In this document: in pieces, positions 1 through 7,318 of the stretch
Layout of the letters: each line of letters starts with the position of its first letter
How positions within the stretch are numbered: position 1 is the first letter of the stretch
Assembly (NCBI GenBank): GCA_015487615.1
Contig: WFPJ01000135.1
Coordinates: 1-32,974, forward strand
Length of the DNA: 32,974 nt
From: Aquificales bacterium
GTDB lineage: Bacteria; Aquificota; Aquificia; Aquificales; Aquificaceae
Reading direction: 5' to 3'
Translations under genes and position numbers: made by a program
Notes under the pieces: generated by a model
What the model was told of the DNA's origin: nothing
What the model saw: the letters and a program-made list of their open reading frames with translations, nothing else
The model's database searches: none

Positions 1-785
1 CTATCAGGAGCGGGTTGACAACCTTCACATCCGTAGGAAGCATTAACCACAACTACATTGACCCCTTTCCTTTTCATCTCAAGCACATAATTTAGGGCTT
101 CTATGACAGATGCAATATCACCTACTCCCCCAGCACCAAGGGCTTTAACAGCCATTATCTTAACATTCCAATTAACACCCGCAATACCCGTACCGTTGTT
201 ACCCACAGCACCTATGATACCCGCAACATGAGTGCCGTGACCGTTATCGTCCATTGGATCTCCATCACCGTTTACAATATCAACGCCGTACACATCGTCA
301 ACATAACCGTTGTTGTCATCATCAATACCGTTTCCCGGAATCTCATAAGGATTAACCCACATGTTTTGTCTTAAGTCCTCATGATTATAGTCAACACCCG
401 TATCAACAACAGCCACAACCACCGAGTTTGACCCTGTGGTTACATTCCAAGCATCGGGAGCTGATATTTTGTTCATAGCCCACTGCTGGGGATATTCAGG
501 ATCATTGGGTATTTGAAATATCTTAACCTTATAATTGGGAACTACCTCTACTACTCCCTGTTTGTTCTTCCATTCTTTTATCAATTCTTCTGTACTTTTA
601 CTCTTATCTATGATATGGAGATATCTAACATCACCCATTCTACCGAGGGCTTTTATTCTTTCTCTGCTAGCTTTAATATTAACAGATCCCTTAATCTTAA
701 CTATAATCTCACCCTCTTTATATTCCGCTGAAAGGGAAAGACTAAGAAATGCCAATATCAACCATCCTATAATAAGCACCCTCAT
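1..785 (-). CDS. Subtilisin-family (S8) secreted serine protease, 3' part cut off by window edge
   Basis: Reading leftwards from the ATG at 785-783, the frame stays open for 261 codons to the window edge. It starts with a signal peptide (MRVLIIGWLILAFLSLSLSA). A pro-region of about 80 residues follows, with EGEIIVKIKG near its start, of the inhibitor-I9/fervidolysin-like kind. The catalytic domain begins near QWAMNKISAPDAW. The Asp motif AVVDTGVDYNHEDL and the His motif GHGTHVAGIIG are intact. The segment VVVNASYGCEGC near the edge corresponds to the conserved strand after the His motif; its C-x2-C pair is unusual there. The catalytic Ser would lie outside the window. The gene lies 45 nt downstream of the adaptor gene on the same strand and may be read with it. 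Family is secure; substrate unknown. Confidence 0.9.
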   Translation of the reverse strand, partial: MRVLIIGWLILAFLSLSLSAEYKEGEIIVKIKGSVNIKASRERIKALGRMGDVRYLHIIDKSKSTEELIKEWKNKQGVVEVVPNYKVKIFQIPNDPEYPQQWAMNKISAPDAWNVTTGSNSVVVAVVDTGVDYNHEDLRQNMWVNPYEIPGNGIDDDNNGYVDDVYGVDIVNGDGDPMDDNGHGTHVAGIIGAVGNNGTGIAGVNWNVKIMAVKALGAGGVGDIASVIEALNYVLEMKRKGVNVVVVNASYGCEGCQPAPD

Positions 786-830
786 ATCAGGATTAAATAT
801 ATTTTAATAGCACAAGCACACAGGTGAATT

Positions 831-1325
831 TTACCTTGCTTCTATTATAACCACCGGGTGTGGTACCACCTCTCCGTTAACATAAGAGCCCTCACCTACC
901 AGTAATTTTTTTACCACTCCCTCGTAAGGTGACACTACGGTAGTATAAGAAGCAATCAGCTTTAACTTCCTAAGTTCCGCTTTTGTCTTCTCAAGCTCAG
1001 CCTTGGCCTTTTTAAGTCTTATCTCATAATCCTCATAAACACTCTTTGCAAGCAAATCCCTTTCATAAAGTTCCTTATATCTCTCAAAATCTTTCCTTAT
1101 TTTTAAATAATTTTGCTCCTTTTCAACAACCTCATTCTCAAGCTTAAGTATCTCAGCATCATAAATCTCCGCACTTATCCTTAAAAGGGGCTCACCTTTT
1201 CCTACTCTATCTCCTTCTTTAACAAACACCTTTTCAACAACACCTTTTACTATAGTATGAACTGTATATTCTCCTGCATGAACAAAAGGAACAATAAGAA
1301 ATATAAAGCTATAGATAAAAAACAT
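831..1325 (-). CDS. Short HlyD/membrane-fusion-type periplasmic adaptor
   Basis: A 164-residue protein with a signal peptide ending near VHA-G (residues 1-18). A first half lipoyl-like motif follows (GVVEKVFVKEGDRVGKGEPLL), then a Lys/Glu-rich coiled-coil hairpin at about 55-125, then the returning lipoyl half (VVSPYEGVVKKLLVGEGSYV). This is the core of a membrane-fusion protein, but the chain ends right after the lipoyl domain. The beta-barrel and membrane-proximal domains of RND or ABC adaptors are absent, so it is about half the usual length. The start ATG overlaps the TolC stop by one base (TGATG), so the two are translationally coupled. No inner-membrane pump gene is adjacent. It probably docks on the TolC-like partner; what it carries is unknown. 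Confidence 0.8.
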   Translation of the reverse strand: MFFIYSFIFLIVPFVHAGEYTVHTIVKGVVEKVFVKEGDRVGKGEPLLRISAEIYDAEILKLENEVVEKEQNYLKIRKDFERYKELYERDLLAKSVYEDYEIRLKKAKAELEKTKAELRKLKLIASYTTVVSPYEGVVKKLLVGEGSYVNGEVVPHPVVIIEAR

Positions 1326-2602
1326 CAGAAGGTAACCTCTCTTTCACCTATAAATGCATGTCCTTCTTTGAAAACATTGAAGACATCCTTACCCATAAGT
1401 AAGTAAACATCCATCAGGAAAAGGGTAAGTTTGTGTTCACACTCCATCCTTTTAAGCTCCGCATAGCTCCTGTAGGACATGGCATAACCCAGATCAAAGG
1501 CCAATTCAAGCTCGTACTCAGATCTTTTTACGTCAAGATTTTCTTCTGAATGTCTTTCAAGTGATTCCGCATATTCAAAACATCCCCTTATGAGCTCCCA
1601 GCGGTAATAAAGGCTGTCAATCTCTCCTTCTATCTTCCTTTTAAGGAAGTTAAGTCTATCAACCGCTTCCATTCTCTTAGTTTCATAAAAATTCCTGCGT
1701 GACGATATGAAACCACCATCATATATAGGTAACTCAATTCTTATCCCACCGTACCACTTGTAACGAGATCCGAAAGGACGTGTAGAATAACCGCCTCCGA
1801 AATCAATAAATAAATATGGTGCATATCTCTGTCCATCCCTTTTACTCTCATAGTATTCCATCAACATCCTTCCTATCTCCATATCATAATTTCCAGTAAG
1901 GGCTTCCCTTTTCACATAATCGCTTTTAAACTCACCGTTTATATCAACCTTTATTTCAGGAATAAGTATTTCAAAATCCTTATTATCAATCCCTATAAAG
2001 TACACAAGTTTATTAAGATAACGATTATAATCGTATTGAGCCTTCAAAAGCTCCATCCTTTTTTGTCTGTAAACTGTCTCAAATCTCGCCTCTTCCTCCC
2101 TGCTAAGCAAACCTTTCCCCTTTTCATTTCTTGCCTTGTCCCACCTGACATAAGCTACGGCCATCTCTTCCCTCTTTACCTCCGCCCTCTTCTCCGCAAG
2201 TTTAATTCTCCAAAATAGATCAACCAGCCTTATCTTAAAATTCTCATAAGCTTTTTTAAGCATAAGTTTTCCAATCCTTACCTTTATATCAGCGGATTCT
2301 ATCCCCTTTGATAATATTCCCCAATCCCATATCAAATACTCACCTCTTATATAGGAATAAAGATCAAAAACTTCCCTTTCACCATACGGAAAACCATAGT
2401 AAGCCCTTGTAATAAAAGACAGGTTAGGTCCCCTTAAAGATTCCACACTTTCCTTCTCAAATATCCTACTGTCCACTTCCCTCCTAAGGGATCTCAAATA
2501 ATCGCTTTCAGATAGAGCTATTTTAAAAGCCCTTAGCGGATCAATATATTCTCCCGAAAATGCTAACCCTCCGATAAAGAAAATAAGCAGAAAGAACATC
2601 AT
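1325..2602 (-). CDS. TolC-like outer membrane efflux protein
   Basis: 425 residues, about the usual size of an outer-membrane factor. It has an N-terminal signal peptide (MMFFLLIFFIGGLAFSGEY) and two long alpha-helical halves rich in Arg, Glu and Lys. A central beta-strand-like stretch (YAPYLFIDFGGGYSTRPFG, then WYGGIRIELPIYDGG) is the typical OEP pattern of 'aPsl.l.ggys ... y.g..l..PlfdgG'. The first Met overlaps the upstream thioredoxin stop as ATGA (2599-2602); a second Met follows at once. Its job is inferred as an outer-membrane exit duct working with the short adaptor downstream. The lack of a pump gene nearby means the transported substrate cannot be read from the context. Confidence 0.85.
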   Translation of the reverse strand: MMFFLLIFFIGGLAFSGEYIDPLRAFKIALSESDYLRSLRREVDSRIFEKESVESLRGPNLSFITRAYYGFPYGEREVFDLYSYIRGEYLIWDWGILSKGIESADIKVRIGKLMLKKAYENFKIRLVDLFWRIKLAEKRAEVKREEMAVAYVRWDKARNEKGKGLLSREEEARFETVYRQKRMELLKAQYDYNRYLNKLVYFIGIDNKDFEILIPEIKVDINGEFKSDYVKREALTGNYDMEIGRMLMEYYESKRDGQRYAPYLFIDFGGGYSTRPFGSRYKWYGGIRIELPIYDGGFISSRRNFYETKRMEAVDRLNFLKRKIEGEIDSLYYRWELIRGCFEYAESLERHSEENLDVKRSEYELELAFDLGYAMSYRSYAELKRMECEHKLTLFLMDVYLLMGKDVFNVFKEGHAFIGEREVTF

Positions 2603-3093
2603 CTGCTCCTTCTGTACTTCCTTATAAAACTAAATATGTTTTCATTTTTATAATGACCTTCCACTATATACTTTCCTATCAACAAAAATTCTTCAGGTTT
2701 GTAATAGCCGGGCAACTTCAGTATAACTTCACCGTCCTTATTATAAAAAAGGAACACAGGTGTTGCCCTTACCCCATATTTCCTTGAAAATGTTTTTTCG
2801 GTATACTCCCTACCATCAACGTCAATAACAGGTAATGATCCCTTTATATTTATTTCAATCATATAAAAGTGCTTCGTAAAATACTCTTTTACCTCTTTAT
2901 CCTGAAAGGTTACTCTCCTCATTTTGTCACAAAAAGGACACCCTTCCTGATAAAACATAATAAAAAGGAACTTTCCTTCTTTCCTCGCTTCCTCCACATC
3001 CTGACCTATATCAAGGAAGGATATCTTAAGGAATGGTATGTCGGAAGCAAAAATAAAACCGGAAAAAATTAAAAACAGACAGAGCTTTAACAT
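2599..3093 (-). CDS. Secreted thioredoxin-fold protein with CPFC motif
   Basis: 164 residues: signal peptide (about 1-17, ending FASD), then a thioredoxin fold with the redox motif C52-P-F-C55 in FYQEGCPFCDKM. The cis-proline loop is RATPVFLFY, followed by GEVILKLPGY. This matches periplasmic SoxW/DsbE-like thioredoxins that keep Cys residues reduced or handle thiol/sulfur intermediates; the exact class is not resolvable by eye. It is the first gene of a tight minus-strand operon with the TolC-like protein and adaptor, and is divergent from ccl with a 54-nt intergenic region. A role in folding or reducing a secreted client of this export set is inference. Confidence 0.8.
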   Translation of the reverse strand: MLKLCLFLIFSGFIFASDIPFLKISFLDIGQDVEEARKEGKFLFIMFYQEGCPFCDKMRRVTFQDKEVKEYFTKHFYMIEINIKGSLPVIDVDGREYTEKTFSRKYGVRATPVFLFYNKDGEVILKLPGYYKPEEFLLIGKYIVEGHYKNENIFSFIRKYRRSR

Positions 3094-3104
3094 GGTTAAT
3101 TTTG

Positions 3105-3110
3105 TATAAT
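3105..3110 (+). promoter_or_regulatory. Candidate -10 element for ccl-argG
   Basis: A perfect TATAAT lies in the 54-nt space between two divergent genes, 37 nt before the ccl start codon. No convincing -35 hexamer sits 16-18 nt upstream (the bases are GAGCTT), so it would be a weak or activator-dependent promoter. The ccl leader carries the Shine-Dalgarno-like AGGGAG at 3136-3141. Confidence 0.35.
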
Positions 3111-3147
3111 ATCAAATTACTTACAAAATATCATCAGGGAGTACGGC

Positions 3148-3930
3148 ATGGCGGAAAAAAAGTGGAGAACCGCAATAACAAGACATATAGGTCATGAAAC
3201 CTATGTTAGAGGCTACAGATTGCTTGATCTTGTAGGCAACCTTTCTTTTGCTCAAGCCATATACCTGATTCTGAAAGGAGAACTACCAAACGAGAAAGAA
3301 TCAAAAATGATGGAAGCCATATTTGTATCTGTCATTGATCACGGGATAGCCCCCCCTTCTGTAATTGCTGCAAGGTCCGTGGCAAGCGGTGGTAACTCAC
3401 TGAATGTAGGAGTCGCTGCTGGTATCTTGGCGTTCGGATCCGCCCACGGCGGGGCTTTGGAAGATGCAATGAAATTTATTCAGGAAGGCGTAAAAGATAG
3501 TAGAAGTGTAGCGGAGATTGTTTCAGAATATCTTTCAAAGAAAAAACCTATTCCTGGATACGGTCACAGATATTACAAAGAGTTTGATCCAAGGACAAAG
3601 AGACTTATGAATATTGCAAGGGATCTAGGATTTTACGGTGATCATTGTAGATTTGCGGAAGAAGTAGAGGAAGAACTTTATAAGCAAAAGGGTAAAAGGC
3701 TTGTGCTTAATGTGGATGGTGCTATAGCTGCAGTGGTTTCTGAGATGGGCTTTGATTGGAGATTGGGGAAAGGATTCTTCATTATAGGAAGGGTGCCTGG
3801 TCTTGTCGCCCATGTTTTTGAAGAATTAACAACTGAAAAGCCTTTCTCCAAAAGATTGAATGAAGAAGAAGAAACTGAATACACTGGTGTAGAGCCAAGG
3901 GAATTACCAGAGGAGTTCAGGAAGATATAA
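3148..3930 (+). CDS. ccl: Citryl-CoA lyase (reductive TCA cycle)
   Basis: 260 residues, matching the stand-alone citryl-CoA lyase of Hydrogenobacter-type Aquificaceae, which is homologous to the C-terminal citrate-synthase-like part of ATP-citrate lyase. It splits citryl-CoA into acetyl-CoA and oxaloacetate, the second half of the two-step citrate cleavage of the reductive TCA cycle. Citrate-synthase-fold catalytic landmarks are present: His in GSAHGGALED, His in PGYGHRYYKEFDPRTKRL, and Asp in NVDGAIAAV. It is too short for citrate synthase (about 370-430) and lacks the CoA-ligase half of ATP-citrate lyase. The partner citryl-CoA synthetase genes are not in this window. The start is supported by AGGGAG seven bases upstream. 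It abuts argG with no gap. Confidence 0.88.
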   Translation: MAEKKWRTAITRHIGHETYVRGYRLLDLVGNLSFAQAIYLILKGELPNEKESKMMEAIFVSVIDHGIAPPSVIAARSVASGGNSLNVGVAAGILAFGSAHGGALEDAMKFIQEGVKDSRSVAEIVSEYLSKKKPIPGYGHRYYKEFDPRTKRLMNIARDLGFYGDHCRFAEEVEEELYKQKGKRLVLNVDGAIAAVVSEMGFDWRLGKGFFIIGRVPGLVAHVFEELTTEKPFSKRLNEEEETEYTGVEPRELPEEFRKI

Positions 3931-5136
3931 ATGGCTAAGAGGGTTATACTTGCTTACTCAGGGGGGCTTGATACATCCGTTATAGTCCGCTGGTTAACCG
4001 AAAGGGGTTACGAGGTAATAACCTATACCGCGGATGTGGGTCAGAATGAAGATCTAAGCGATATACCTGAAAAGGCTAAGGCTTCCGGTGCAGTAGATGC
4101 CATAGTTGAGGATTTAAAAGAGACCTTTGCAAGAAAATACTGTATGCCAACTTTGAGAGCCTTAGCACTTTATGAAGGCAAATATCCCCTTACCGCTTCA
4201 CTTTCAAGACCCCTTATATCCGAAAGAATGGTCTACTATGCAAAAAAGTTATCCGCAAATGCGGTCGCCCACGGATCCACAGGAAAGGGAAACGATCAAG
4301 TGAGATTTGAATTGTCCGTCTGGGCACTTGATCCAGATATTGAAGTTTTGGCTCCCGTCAGGGAATGGGAGTTTAAATCAAGGGAAGAGGAAATAGAGTA
4401 TGCTAAAAGATGGAATATACCCGTTAAAGTAACAAAAGAGAAACCCTACTCCATAGATGAAAATCTTTGGGGAGTGTCCATAGAATGCGGTCCCCTTGAA
4501 GATCCGTGGACCGAACCTCCGGAGGATGCCTACCAAATAACATGCTCTCCAGAAAAATCCCCGGAAGAACCTCTTTACCTGACCATAACTTTTGAGGATG
4601 GAGTACCAGTAGCTATCAATGGGAAAAGGTATGAAAGACTATGGGAACTCATAAGGGAACTGAACATTTTAGGCGGTAAACATGGAGTGGGAAGAGTAGA
4701 TATGGTTGAAAACAGACTAGTAGGTATAAAAAGTAGGGAGATTTATGAAGCACCGGGTGCCCTTATCCTTTATGAAGCGTATAGGGATCTTTTATCTTTA
4801 GTAACGGACAGGGAAACTTTCCATTATCTAATATCCCATGTATCTAACAAATATGCGGAGCTCGTCTATAATGGACTATGGTTTTCCCAACTCAAAGAGG
4901 CACTGGATAAATTTACAGAACACCTTTCACCCTATGTTAGAGGTGAAGTTAAAGTAAAACTGTACAAGGGAAGTATTAAAGTTATAGGTAGAACATCTCC
5001 TTACTCCCTTTATAGTGAAGATCTGGCTACCTATACTACCCAAGACAAATTTGACCACATTGCAGGAAAGTATTTTACAAAAGTGTATGGCCTACCGATG
5101 AAACTACTTGGCAGGGTAAGAAGTAAGAAGGTATAA
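3931..5136 (+). CDS. argG: Argininosuccinate synthase
   Basis: 401 residues, the normal length. It condenses citrulline and aspartate with ATP to argininosuccinate, the penultimate step of arginine synthesis. The N-terminal ATP-pyrophosphatase P-loop is AYSGGLDTSV. The conserved AHGSTGKGNDQVRFEL segment and the SPYSLYSEDLATY segment near the C-terminus are intact. The ATG follows the ccl stop directly (TAA then ATG), so the two are very likely co-transcribed. Coupling a carbon-fixation gene with an arginine gene looks like operon packing rather than a shared pathway, although oxaloacetate from Ccl feeds aspartate. Confidence 0.96.
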   Translation: MAKRVILAYSGGLDTSVIVRWLTERGYEVITYTADVGQNEDLSDIPEKAKASGAVDAIVEDLKETFARKYCMPTLRALALYEGKYPLTASLSRPLISERMVYYAKKLSANAVAHGSTGKGNDQVRFELSVWALDPDIEVLAPVREWEFKSREEEIEYAKRWNIPVKVTKEKPYSIDENLWGVSIECGPLEDPWTEPPEDAYQITCSPEKSPEEPLYLTITFEDGVPVAINGKRYERLWELIRELNILGGKHGVGRVDMVENRLVGIKSREIYEAPGALILYEAYRDLLSLVTDRETFHYLISHVSNKYAELVYNGLWFSQLKEALDKFTEHLSPYVRGEVKVKLYKGSIKVIGRTSPYSLYSEDLATYTTQDKFDHIAGKYFTKVYGLPMKLLGRVRSKKV

Positions 5137-5166
5137 TAAATTAGTCAATCATCAGGGAGGTGAGCC

Positions 5167-6030
5167 ATGAAATTCCCTCTTATAATATCAGCTGTTGTTT
5201 TATACATCTCTGTATCTTTCGGTGCGGTTTTCAATGTAAGCAGTTATCTTGAGCTAGTAGGGGCATTAAGTATCGTAAGTAAAAACGGAGAAGATGACAT
5301 AATAAATATAGCAAAGGGAAATTATGTTATAAAGACTCCTTTGATTTATAAGCCTGAAGAGAACAAATCCCTAATCATACAGGGGGCTGGCGCGGATTTG
5401 ACTGTATTTGACGGTTCCAATTTATCAAGGATACTTATAATAGATACCACAAACCTTAAGAACGATTCCGAAGCTCATATAACAATAAACGGTATTACTT
5501 TCACGAATGGTAGCTCGTCAGAGATAGGAGGAGCTGTTGTTATAAAAACTAAACAGGCTAATATCACAGTTGAAAACTGTAAGTTTTACAATAACTCCGG
5601 AGAAAGCGGGGGTGGACTCTTTATAAGAACACTTTATGGAGCTGTTAATATAAAGGGTAATTCTTTTGTAGAAAATACTTCCAATGGTGGTGGCGGTGCA
5701 TGGATACAATCGGATCACGGCTCCATAGTTATGCTTGGAAATACCTTTGAAAGCAACACAGCTAACGGAGGAGGAGGGGCGCTTATATGGGGTAAAGAAG
5801 TTAAGATGGAAGGTAATAAATTCAGTAATAATGTAGCAAATGATATAGGCGGTACCGCACTTATTTATGGAGATACTGTAAGCATGGCAAGAAATGTATT
5901 TATAAGCGATACAACAAGTACCAACGGGAGCGCCTTTATATGGGGAAGTCTCCTCTCAATGACAGCAAATTCCTTTTTTAATTCAACAAATGGTAATGTA
6001 GCCTGGTCATGTATAGTTAAAAGTGATTAG
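5167..6030 (+). CDS. Secreted right-handed beta-helix repeat protein
   Basis: 287 residues with a signal peptide (about 1-19, ending SFGA). The rest is a parallel beta-helix of the pectate-lyase/polymorphic-membrane-protein kind. Roughly 23-25-residue coils recur with the pattern 'N.F..N.a..GGGgA.i', for example in CKFYNNSGESGGGLFI, FVENTSNGGGGAWI, FESNTANGGGGALIW and FSNNVANDIGGTALIY. No catalytic residues of polysaccharide lyases and no autotransporter barrel can be seen. It has the strongest ribosome-binding site nearby (AGGGAGGTGA, 5154-5163). It ends abruptly mid-repeat (NVAWSCIVKSD), four bases from the convergent gene, so a shortened C-terminus is possible. It is likely a surface or adhesion protein; function unknown. 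Confidence 0.75.
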   Translation: MKFPLIISAVVLYISVSFGAVFNVSSYLELVGALSIVSKNGEDDIINIAKGNYVIKTPLIYKPEENKSLIIQGAGADLTVFDGSNLSRILIIDTTNLKNDSEAHITINGITFTNGSSSEIGGAVVIKTKQANITVENCKFYNNSGESGGGLFIRTLYGAVNIKGNSFVENTSNGGGGAWIQSDHGSIVMLGNTFESNTANGGGGALIWGKEVKMEGNKFSNNVANDIGGTALIYGDTVSMARNVFISDTTSTNGSAFIWGSLLSMTANSFFNSTNGNVAWSCIVKSD

Positions 6031-6034
6031 CTTT

Positions 6035-7318
6035 CTATACCTTTGCTGTGGCGTAAGCCTTAACCAGCTTATGTATCTCTTTAAAATTGATATCACCTGC
6101 TAGTATATAAGTTTTACCCTCATAATTAAATTTGCGGGCTACCGTTATACAAAAGTCATCGGTCGCCTGTGATAGGTAAATATCCGAAATGTAAGAATCT
6201 TCCTTCATTGTTTCCTCAAAGTAGGGTCTATCAGACCTGTCACTTCCCTTTCTACCTGTAGCAACAAAATAGGAAACTTTGGGATTTATAATATTGTTTG
6301 ATATCTGAAGACCCCTCTCATTTATTATATAAAACAGCTCAAAGTAGGGATAATCTCGGAAGATATCATACAAAGTATATTCCCACATATCCTTAGGTGA
6401 CCTCTTAACAGCCAGCACTATATTTTCAAAATCCCCCAGTATTTTTGATTTTATAGTCTTTATTATCTTGAAATCCCGTGGTTCAACAAGGATTAGCATA
6501 GGTCTTTCTCCGTGGATTATAAAGACAGATCCGTCTATCCTTTTAGCTCTGTTCCTTAATTCTTTTACAACATCCTCAAACTCAGCTTGTGACTTAACAT
6601 AGCTTAGGTCCAAGGACATACCGTAAACATTAACAGGCTCTATGTCACCGTAGAGGAGAGAAAACTCTTTATGGAATTCTTTTATAATTTCCTTTATATC
6701 ACTTTTACGGGGTGGTTCTTCGGAATAAACCCACATTTCACCGCTTTCTGGAGTACAGGAAACCTCCATGTTATAGAAGTCCGCTATATCCTCATACAAC
6801 AGCTTATAAATCCCTTCCTCTTTTGACATGCCGTATTTTTCTCTGAATTGTTTAACGTTCTTTAATCCGAAGATTATAAGATAGTGTTCTTTACCAAAAG
6901 AACTCTTTATCTGTTGAATTATGGGAAGCTTTCTACCCTTCCTTGAAATTATGTAATGAATTAAAACCTCATAGTTAAGAATTCCTTTATAATGTCCCTT
7001 CTTGTCAACTATAATGATATGCTCCTTCCTAATAGGAAGGATATCAAGAAGATCAGTAAGTTTATCCTCACTTATTTGAGGAACTCTCAACCTAGTTTTT
7101 ATGCGCGCCATATCTCCCGCTACAAGATTCTTATTGTTTGTTTTCATAACCTTGTCTCTGTAAACAAGACCTATTGGCCTTTCATCTTTTACAACTACCA
7201 TATAGTTATATATGCTAAGCTCCTTAAATAGTTTTTTAAGATTATCAATACTCAAATCATAGGGTACAGTAGGTATAGGCGTCACTACATCAAGTATGTC
7301 TAAATTGTCGGATTTCAT
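6035..7318 (-). CDS. Cytosolic CBS-pair / degenerate GGDEF-like / Cache-like sensor protein
   Basis: 427 residues with no signal peptide or membrane segment. Residues about 8-128 look like two CBS modules (VTPIPTVPYDLSIDNLKKLF ... PIGLVYRDKVMK, then EHIIIVDKKGHYKGILNYEVL). Residues about 145-285 resemble a GGDEF fold without its signature: LIIFGLKNVKQFREKYGM matches the 'D.FK..ND.yGh' region, but the GGDEF position reads SGEMWVYSE, so cyclase activity is not expected. Residues about 290-420 resemble a PDC/Cache sensor domain, with DRPYFEETMKEDSYISDIYL, then CITVARKF and TYILAGDINF. It overlaps the dapL stop (ATGA, 7315-7318) and is probably translated with it. Domain calls are pattern-based; ligand and output are unknown. 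Confidence 0.6.
   Translation of the reverse strand: MKSDNLDILDVVTPIPTVPYDLSIDNLKKLFKELSIYNYMVVVKDERPIGLVYRDKVMKTNNKNLVAGDMARIKTRLRVPQISEDKLTDLLDILPIRKEHIIIVDKKGHYKGILNYEVLIHYIISRKGRKLPIIQQIKSSFGKEHYLIIFGLKNVKQFREKYGMSKEEGIYKLLYEDIADFYNMEVSCTPESGEMWVYSEEPPRKSDIKEIIKEFHKEFSLLYGDIEPVNVYGMSLDLSYVKSQAEFEDVVKELRNRAKRIDGSVFIIHGERPMLILVEPRDFKIIKTIKSKILGDFENIVLAVKRSPKDMWEYTLYDIFRDYPYFELFYIINERGLQISNNIINPKVSYFVATGRKGSDRSDRPYFEETMKEDSYISDIYLSQATDDFCITVARKFNYEGKTYILAGDINFKEIHKLVKAYATAKV

Noticed and set aside
5167-6030. Autotransporter or pectate lyase identity for the beta-helix protein
   Set aside because: No C-terminal barrel and no lyase catalytic residues are visible; only the fold can be claimed.
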